This document shows positions 9,476 to 15,342 of a stretch of DNA of 15,342 bases, piece by piece. A program made the position numbers and the translations under genes. The stretch lies in NCBI GenBank assembly GCA_905221605.1, contig CAJNDS010002114.1, positions 631,632-646,973 on the forward strand. Direction: 5' to 3'. The notes beneath the pieces are model-generated. The model was given only the letters and a program-made list of their open reading frames with translations. It ran no database searches and had not been told where the DNA came from. How positions within the stretch are numbered: the stretch's first letter is position 1; every line of letters begins with the position of its first letter. Origin of the DNA: Symbiodinium natans. Taxonomy: Eukaryota; Sar; Dinophyceae; Suessiales; Symbiodiniaceae.

Positions 9476-9562
9476 AAGGGACTAAAGGAGGGAGCCTTAT
9501 AGGGGACCTTAGGGGTAATGTAGGGGCCTCATGAGGGGCTACTTAGGTATGTAGGGACTATA
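9476..9562. repeat. G-run cluster (TAGGGG-like units)
   Basis: Four GGGG tracts separated by 6 to 8 bases, embedded in TAGGGG, TTAGGGG and TGAGGGG units, ending about 340 bases upstream of CCCH copy 1. Not shared with copy 2. Confidence 0.5.
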
Positions 9563-9570
9563 GAATATGG

Positions 9571-9617
9571 TATACATGCATATATATATATATATAAACA
9601 TATACATACATACATGG
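9571..9617. repeat. TA microsatellite with TACA units
   Basis: Eight TA units at 9581-9596 followed by ATACATACATACATG. From 9618 to 9898 no coding signal is seen on the plus strand. Confidence 0.85.
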
Positions 9618-9898
9618 GTTTTATAGGGGAGTAAGATGAAGGGTCCCTTCTAGAGGTCCCTCCTTGTATATTCCTTAAGAGAAGGTTTAGGAATGAGGCT
9701 TTGTCCTTGTGCATGCCATACAGTTTGACCTTGCAAAAGTTGAAGAACCTCCCTACGTTCGGAGCTCTAGCGGACTTCTCACGAAGCAATGCCTGCTGAA
9801 GCGAAAGATGGGAACAATTCCTTGGGGGCGGCGAGCAGTGGCTCAACTCGGCATCAGGCAACAGACCTTGATAGCATAGTTCGACCAGCCAATTCGTC

Positions 9899-10672
9899 AT
9901 GTCGCTTTCCCGGGAGCACACCCCTGAGGGTATGCATGTGATGCCAGCATTCATGGCGCAGGTGAAGTCTGCGGATTCGACCACCGACGACGGCTGCCGC
10001 ACGCCCTCGGAGCGCGCGAGCAACCACTCGGGTGAGGCCAACCTGCCGAACATGAAGCTGATCTTTGGCCTGATGGAGCGCGGCCTCCCATCCCTCCAGC
10101 GCGGATGGCGCACGCCCGATCCCTCTCCGACCCGCACCGGCCTTCCCAAATGCGCCGCCTACACGGAGTTCATCGAGGAGGCGGACGAGCAGCAGCCTAC
10201 TCCTCGCTGCGCTCGTGGCCGCCAGCTGGAGGAGAAGGGACGCTCCCCAAGCCCTGCTCAGCAGCCATGGCTGCGTTTGCAGACGCCCTCACCAGAGCCG
10301 CCGTTGCCGATGCCCGCCTTGTCCCAAGAGTTCATGAACTCCTTCATGCAGGCGTGTGCACCCAAGGCTCCACGTAGCCCATGGGCTGACATGACAGACA
10401 ATGAAGAAGTGAACGAGGAACCCGCCGAGGAGGTGAATGAGGCGACCGGCATGCAGTACCCCCTTTGTGTTTCCTTTGGTTCGCGAGGCCATCCCTACAG
10501 CTGCGGCCCAGCCTGCAAGTACGCCTCCAAGGGCAAAGGCTGCAAGGACGGGGCCAACTGCGACCATTGCCACCTCTGCAAGTGGAAGAAAGCCGCTGCT
10601 GCCCCTCGCGCCGCCCGCGGCCGCGCCCCCAAGCCCAACCGCCGTGGCAAGCAGGGCCAGCAGGCGCCGTGA
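9899..10672 (+). CDS. Intronless CCCH zinc-finger protein, copy 1
   Basis: 257 residues, ATG to TGA in one exon. Function unknown; CCCH fingers usually bind RNA. Seen: a Ser/Pro-rich, probably disordered N-terminal two thirds with repeated TP and SP sites; an acidic stretch (164-181); then a single finger with C206-x8-C215-x5-C221-x3-H225, the canonical CCCH spacing, preceded by G-H-P-Y-S-C (H198, C202) and followed by C224 and C227; a basic tail rich in Arg, Lys and Pro. I recall this extended finger as abundant in dinoflagellate proteomes. An AG at 9887-9888 could be the leader acceptor, giving a 10-base 5' UTR. The long minus-strand frame over it (9529-10149) is a shadow. Paralogue of the gene at 13594. 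Confidence 0.85.
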   Translation: MSLSREHTPEGMHVMPAFMAQVKSADSTTDDGCRTPSERASNHSGEANLPNMKLIFGLMERGLPSLQRGWRTPDPSPTRTGLPKCAAYTEFIEEADEQQPTPRCARGRQLEEKGRSPSPAQQPWLRLQTPSPEPPLPMPALSQEFMNSFMQACAPKAPRSPWADMTDNEEVNEEPAEEVNEATGMQYPLCVSFGSRGHPYSCGPACKYASKGKGCKDGANCDHCHLCKWKKAAAAPRAARGRAPKPNRRGKQGQQAP

Positions 10673-10677
10673 GACGG
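9972..10677 (+). repeat. Near-identical duplicated block, copy 1
   Basis: 706 bases matching 13685-14390 at a constant offset of 3713 with no indels and four mismatches (about 99.4%). It starts within codon 25 of the CCCH gene and ends five bases after the stop. Sequence on either side is unrelated or strongly diverged. Confidence 0.95.
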
Positions 10678-10702
10678 ACTGAGCCTGTGCCGCTGGCTGC
10701 CG

Positions 10703-11116
10703 TCAGACTTGCTGCAGCAAACATTCAACAGTAGTTTGGGCTGGTTTCTCAGCATGTAGCATTTCTGCAACAAGCTTGGTTCTGATAACGGCAACCATCT
10801 GTCTTAGCCGTCCCTCAGGCATCTCCACTCGCAGCTTAAGGGTTGGAATTGTGCAATTGGCGGGCGCTCGTTCGCTGACCCCTTCCCCAAGAACAGTAAA
10901 CAGCCTGAAGACAATCCTGGAAAATGAGGCGCTTTTGTGAATGCTGCAGACTGCAGACTGTTGCCCATTCAAGAACAAGCAACTGTCACTTCGAGCCCTG
11001 TGCTGACGAAGGGGGGATGAGGTTTGAAGGGGGATTAGGTTTTCGTGAGGTCCTGTGGAGCAGGCCTTGCACTGTGAAATCGCTGTAGGAGTCCCCACGT
11101 CCGGAGTTGCGATCAT
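10703..11116 (-). CDS. Hypothetical minus-strand frame or terminal exon
   Basis: 137 codons, ending 30 bases from the CCCH copy 1 stop, tail to tail. The last 70 or so codons look most like protein (P-T-L-K-L-R-V-E-M-P-E-G-R) and begin near a minus-strand acceptor, GTCTTCAG|GCTG at about 10903. An overlapping frame at 10986-11198 could hold an upstream exon. No family recognised; a frame this long is not rare by chance here. Confidence 0.2.
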   Translation of the reverse strand: MIATPDVGTPTAISQCKACSTGPHENLIPLQTSSPLRQHRARSDSCLFLNGQQSAVCSIHKSASFSRIVFRLFTVLGEGVSERAPANCTIPTLKLRVEMPEGRLRQMVAVIRTKLVAEMLHAEKPAQTTVECLLQQV

Positions 11117-11199
11117 AAAGTTTCAGGGTGTAGCCGTGTAGGGGCTGCGCGAGCGATCCCCCTAAGTTGTTATTTTCGGCAAGGCCAAAAGGGAGCACC

Positions 11200-12080
11200 C
11201 AGCAGGGGGAGTTTTAAAACCAAAAGGGGAGAGGGGCGCGCACTCGGGGCCCCTTGTCTCCGCCCACCGTCACAATGCCTCCATGTGGAGACGCCCACGC
11301 TCTTGTCACAGTCTTCTTTAGGCAGGCCCTTTCACCGACAAAAGCATGGCAATGATGTAGGGTAGTTCAGGCAACCCGACGTTTTCGTAAATCCTTCTTG
11401 CTTCTTTGGAAGCAGTGCTGCGTATCTCCCTGATGATGTGGGTTTTTTGGCCGCTATCTTGAAACCGGGATGGGGAACATAGATGGCAGGTTAGCCTTGG
11501 AATTGAGTCTGCAAAACATGAGGCTTTGCTCGTTACTCCAGTTGTGTATACTGTAACAAACCAAAGATAAAATCATCAAAATTGAAAAAGAAAATGACAA
11601 AAATAGAAAATGAAATTGTGAGTTCATGAACCCAGCTGCGCAACCCAACAGCCAGCAAGAACAAGATGATCCAGGACCAAAAAGGAAAATCTCTCCCCAG
11701 GCGGCGTGAGAACGTGAATCTCGCACCCAAGGCCAAAACTTTAAGGTATGGGGTGTACGGACCAGGCTCTGGTGCGTCAGTTCCGTTCTGTTCCGGCGGG
11801 GGTCCCGTTCCTGTGCCTCTCCCTTCCGGCTCCTCGTTCCATTTCAGGTTTGGGCTCGTCTCATCTAGCCCTCCAGAGAGAGAGATTCGCAACCCTTCGG
11901 TTGATAACCACAGGCGTACTTAGTTAGCAACTATGGTATTCGAATGAAAGAACTGCTTGCTTAAAGCAAAAAATGTGACTGTTGAATTGTTTTTGTCATG
12001 CATGTCTTCCAAACTTGATATGCTTAAATTGAATACGTAGAAGAAAGGTTAGGACGGACATGTGACTCAGACGTCCTCTT
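11200..12080. other. No gene recognised
   Basis: Includes an A/T-rich stretch (about 11550-11625) and a C/G-rich stretch (11770-11880). Open frames on both strands overlap each other and resemble nothing known. Confidence 0.5.
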
Positions 12081-12088
12081 TGATACTG

Positions 12089-12140
12089 GTGTGTATATAT
12101 GCGAATCCATATATATATATATATGTGTATACACAAGTAT
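12089..12140. repeat. AT microsatellite
   Basis: Eight AT units at 12109-12124 flanked by GTGTATATATG and GTGTATACAC. Confidence 0.85.
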
Positions 12141-12311
12141 GTCCATGCATACGTGTACGTGCAAATGATGTCGGGTATGTGTTTATGCTAAGGGCCCTTT
12201 TTATTCAAGAATCGTGCTGGCTGGGACCAGACGTGAGGACAGACTCCCAGGTTTTGTGGTCGAGCCCTCTGGCCGGTTTGGAAGACAACCTTGCTTATCA
12301 CAAGTAGCCAT

Positions 12312-12450
12312 GGGGCTTGGGCTTGAGGCTTTGTACAGATTATATTGCAAGGAGGATTGAGGTTTAGGACTAGCGGCAAAGTGCAGGGCCGGGGCTTGAG
12401 AAGGATATCTTCCAAATTTTGGGTGGGGCTTGAGGACTGGGCTTGAGGAC
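12312..12450. repeat. Dispersed GGGCTTGAGG units
   Basis: GGGCTTGAG(G) at 12319-12328, 12392-12400, 12426-12435 and 12439-12448, plus GGGCTTGGG just before the first. The last two form a tandem pair with a unit of 13 bases (GGGCTTGAGGACT). Degenerate elsewhere. Confidence 0.6.
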
Positions 12451-12893
12451 CATACCGCGTATCAGGGCGAAGCCCCAAACCCTAAAATGCACACGCAATG
12501 CAAGCCAGCACTACACCTTACCCTGAAAGCCCTAAGCCTCAAACTCAGCATGCAAGCATTGGCATGATCAAGTTTAGCAGCCGTGCGAGGAGGCGTCGGT
12601 ACAAACAGGCCATCGGCTCGCCTTTCGTAGGTCGTGTCATACCCATGCGCCATGCCAAGCTGCACATCCCAAGAAGCAAGAGGATCAGCGCCAAAATCTT
12701 ATCTCTCCCACTCTCTCTGCCTATCCACTCCCAACCTCTTTACCATGAGAATATCATGACAAGACGTGGCCGAACAGCCAAAGTACCACATTTATGCGCT
12801 ACGACACCAAACCTTAGTCCCGAACCTTGCACCCTGACCCGTCCTGATTTCCCCCAAAAAAACTCCAAGCAAAGCTCCCAAAACTGGTAGAAC

Positions 12894-12976
12894 CTGGCAT
12901 GGTAGTCCGCCCCTTGGTGCTCCTTCCTGATCCTGATCCTCTTGCAAATGTCCGCCCTCCGGGCAGCTTTCGACAT
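12894..12976 (-). other. Candidate first exon, minus strand
   Basis: ATG at 12976 follows CCTTCAGCAGC, and the frame reads M-S-K-A-A-R-R-A-D-I-C-K, then K-E-H-Q-G-A-D-Y-H-A, to a GCCAG|GT donor at 12893. A matching acceptor (GATGTGCAG|CTTGG) lies near 12664. Joining gives open frames in two phases, so the reading frame is undecided. No family recognised. The rest of 12451-13593 shows nothing firmer. Confidence 0.15.
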
Positions 12977-13593
12977 GCTGCTGAAGGGTTTGGATTACGT
13001 TTGGTCGAAAGTTCCTGATCCAGACTGCTGTCGAGAGATGCCCGGACATCTTCCCACGAGCGGCTTCAGCCACTCAGCGGCGCATGCTGGATTGCCAAAT
13101 GTATGGTTTAGGGTACAATCTTACTAGTTCTGTATGGACCTGCAAGTCTGTACCGAGCCAACACCTAGCAACATGCAGCAGGGGACCAGATCATTCAACA
13201 ATATCCAGCAAATGCAGCTACTGAGAGATTGTGTGCAACCTGGCTGATGGGGCACATCTCCATGGATCCTACACAGAGAAGTGTGAAAAACCGTGGAGCT
13301 GGCGGACTGCAGGGCGCATAATCTCAAAAACTCCCATGCCCTGCGAAGTCAAGTCCAAAAAGGCTTTGTGGAGCTGGGGAATCAGGAGTTTCGGGCCTGC
13401 AGAGTTGCTGAAGGAGGGTCTCCTTTTGAGGCTCTGCCGCACTAGATTCACTAGATACCGATTGCAGAGTTTGTGCGTTTCTTTTCCTGCTCTCGTGCGA
13501 ACTGCACCAGACGTGTTGTTCGGAGGTGACGAGGCTCCAGCCCGTATCCAGAGGTATAGATTAGAGACCGCCTAGCTGACAGTAGCCGACAAC

Positions 13594-14385
13594 ATGCAGA
13601 GTGGCTCCGTCTCCCGCGCGCAGACCCCTGAGGGCATGCACATCATCCCAACCTTGACGGTCAAGTCTCCCTCCATGGACTTCACGGATTCGACCACCGA
13701 CGACGGCTGCCGCACTCCCTCGGAGCGCGAGAGCAACCACTCGGGTGAGGCCAACCTGCCGAACATGAAGCTGATCTTTGGCCTGATGGAGCGCGGCCTC
13801 CCATCCCTCCAGCGCGGATGGCGCACGCCCGATCCCTCTCCGACCCGCACCGGCCTTCCCAAATGCGCCGCCTACACGGAGTTCATCGAGGAGTCGGACG
13901 AGCAGCAGCCTACTCCTCGCTGCGCTCGTGGCCGCCAGCTGGAGGAGAAGGGACGCTCCCCAAGCCCTGCTCAGCAGCCATGGCTGCGTTTGCAGACGCC
14001 CTCACCAGAGCCGCCGTTGCCGATGCCCGCCTTGTCCCAAGAGTTCATGAACTCCTTCATGCAGGCGTGTGCACCCAAGGCTCCACGTAGCCCATGGGCT
14101 GACATGACAGACAATGAAGAAGTGAACGAGGAACCCGCCGAGGAGGTGAATGAGGCGACCGGCATGCAGTACCCCCTTTGTGTTTCCTTTGGTTCGCGAG
14201 GCCATCCCTACAGCTGCGGCCCAGCCTGCAAGTACGCCTCCAAGGGCAAAGGCTGCAAGGACGGGGCCAACTGCGACCATTGCCACCTCTGCAAGTGGAA
14301 GAAAGCCGCTGCTGCCCCTCGCGCCGCTCGCGGCCGCGCCCCCAAGCCCAACCGCCGTGGCAAGCAGGGCCAGCAGGCGCCGTGA
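13594..14385 (+). CDS. Intronless CCCH zinc-finger protein, copy 2
   Basis: 263 residues, one exon. The finger is C212-x8-C221-x5-C227-x3-H231, with the same extra Cys and His as copy 1. From codon 32 to the stop it differs from copy 1 by four bases: two silent, plus Ala to Glu and Ala to Ser (S vs A in the E-E-S-D-E-Q stretch). The first 31 codons are related but diverged: both have S-R-x2-T-P-E-G-M-H, with about 80% base identity over the 13 best-aligned codons, then an insertion and little match. AG at 13581-13582 could be the leader acceptor, leaving an 11-base 5' UTR. Both copies keep an open frame and an intact finger, so both may be functional. Confidence 0.85.
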   Translation: MQSGSVSRAQTPEGMHIIPTLTVKSPSMDFTDSTTDDGCRTPSERESNHSGEANLPNMKLIFGLMERGLPSLQRGWRTPDPSPTRTGLPKCAAYTEFIEESDEQQPTPRCARGRQLEEKGRSPSPAQQPWLRLQTPSPEPPLPMPALSQEFMNSFMQACAPKAPRSPWADMTDNEEVNEEPAEEVNEATGMQYPLCVSFGSRGHPYSCGPACKYASKGKGCKDGANCDHCHLCKWKKAAAAPRAARGRAPKPNRRGKQGQQAP

Positions 14386-14390
14386 GACGG
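13685..14390 (+). repeat. Near-identical duplicated block, copy 2
   Basis: Partner of 9972-10677. Three of the four mismatches are in the first 200 bases (ACG/ACT, GCG/GAG, GCG/TCG); the fourth is a silent GCC/GCT near the end. Confidence 0.95.
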
Positions 14391-15342
14391 GCTGCGGTAT
14401 AGTTTGCGCTCCATGCACTACTGCCTCTTCCCTTCCGATGGAAGTTGTGTGCAGAAGGTTGTGCAGTCTTGTGGGGTACGCAATATGTCGAGTCTAGACG
14501 GCGATGGCCGATGTCCTTCTGAACAGCTGGTGATTTCTGAGCTTAGTGTCTGGAAACGGGTGGCCCTTGTCATCGCTAGCCAAAGAATCGCAAAGCTTTG
14601 CATTCGCTTTCTGTCGTTTTCTTCAAAGTCGAAGTGTTGGCTGCTCACCCGTGCAGCAAGAGCCATATGCACAGTGGCATTCCGGGATTCCCGGCATGTC
14701 TAACATCCACACTTTGTGGTACCTTACAGACAGCTGATTGGCATCTGTGAGGCGTCGCTTCCCCCTTGCCTTGGCGACACCTGGGATGTAACGCGGTGGT
14801 CTGTAGTCGTTCAGGAACCACTGAGACCCATCAGTTCTACATAGTGAGCATAGAGAGTGATCGCCTGCAAGGAAAATAAGCATCGCTTGAAAACGGGCTT
14901 AATCGATGGTCCCTGGAGAGTGTGGAGCACGGTCCGGACCATCGACTGCGGCCCAGAGCGCCGGTCGAAAGACCCGAGTCTCCCGGTCGGCCTTTCACGT
15001 TGATGTACACAGCTAGGTAGGGCCCTGGGACCTTTTCTATGTTTACCTATTATTGGGTTTAAGAGGATCATATTCAGGAATATTTTTCAGAGGGTTTCAA
15101 AAGGGCCATCCTAGAAAGGATCTGACTGCTCAGGATGCAGTACAGCGATCTTTGTTTAGGTTCATTTGGTGCATTGCCTTGAGCTGTGCATCTGCCACAC
15201 AGTTCTCAGGGGGGCAAGAAACCTGGTCGCAGAATCATGAGACTGATAAGTTTCTTGGGCTGATCGCCTCATCTTTTGTCAAGCGTTGCCACCCCTGGGC
15301 GAAGCTGTGTGGCCCAGCCGCAGACATGGAGGCCACTGCGTG
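14391..15342. other. CCCH copy 2 3' flank, no gene recognised
   Basis: Unrelated to the flank of copy 1. Contains a 9-base inverted repeat (14904-14912 and 14936-14944). An ATG at 15326 preceded by GCAGAC could begin another gene beyond the window but has only five codons here. Confidence 0.5.
14904..14944. repeat. Inverted repeat, 9-bp arms
   Basis: CGATGGTCC and GGACCATCG are perfect complements with a 23-base loop; followed by two CCGGTCG copies about 20 bases apart. Could be a hairpin RNA or nothing. Confidence 0.55.

Noticed and set aside
9529-10149. 206-codon minus-strand frame over CCCH copy 1, and the matching one at 13572-13862
   Set aside because: Antisense shadow of the GC-rich CCCH coding sequence; the shared part exists only because the plus-strand gene is duplicated.
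12476-12486. Telomere-like AAACCCTAAA
   Set aside because: A single unit, with no array; similar lone units occur at 5932 and 13108.
14002-14418. 138-codon minus-strand frame over CCCH copy 2, and its partner at 10289-10573
   Set aside because: Also a shadow of the CCCH gene; copy 1 has the same frame broken differently outside the shared block.
1-15342. CRISPR arrays, tRNA or rRNA genes, insertion sequences, bacterial operons
   Set aside because: No regular spaced repeats, no tRNA B-box with matching A-box, no rRNA-like stretch and no transposase domain was seen.
15326-15342. ATG after GCAGAC at the window edge
   Set aside because: Could start a gene but only five codons are present, too little to support.

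Overview
The window looks like nuclear DNA from a dinoflagellate, most likely Symbiodiniaceae or a close relative. Two things point there. One gene can be assembled across six introns, all with non-GT donors (GC or GA), all with an AG|G acceptor. Two other genes encode intronless CCCH-finger proteins with the extended G-H-P-x2-C-x3-C-x8-C-x5-C-x2-C-H-x-C pattern that I associate with dinoflagellates. Species and chromosome cannot be told from the sequence.

Layout. Bases 1-5720 hold no gene I can name: C/A-rich and G/T-rich simple sequence, a CTG/GCC trinucleotide tract at 3450-3580 next to two near-palindromes, and several short open frames that may be exons or chance. Bases 5748-8781 (+) carry the ribosomal stalk protein P1 (RPLP1), reconstructed here by eye as seven small exons (33 to 72 nt) that join in phase 0 into a 119-residue protein. 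Most exons are too short to show up as ordinary open reading frames. Bases 8782-9898 are flanking DNA with G-runs and a TA microsatellite. Bases 9899-10672 and 13594-14385 (+) are two paralogous single-exon CCCH zinc-finger genes of 257 and 263 codons. Between and after them is mostly non-coding sequence with a few weak minus-strand candidate exons.

Main observations. (1) RPLP1 has an all non-GT, all phase-0 intron set, with a short repeat containing AG or GG shared across each splice junction. (2) The two CCCH genes differ at only 4 of about 700 positions from codon 26/32 to just past the stop, yet their first 25-31 codons and all flanking DNA are diverged. This mosaic suggests gene conversion or another copying event limited to the coding core. 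(3) An intron-rich housekeeping gene lies beside intronless, recently copied genes. The genes do not form an operon or an evident pathway: RPLP1 acts in translation, and the CCCH proteins are of unknown function, presumably nucleic-acid binding.
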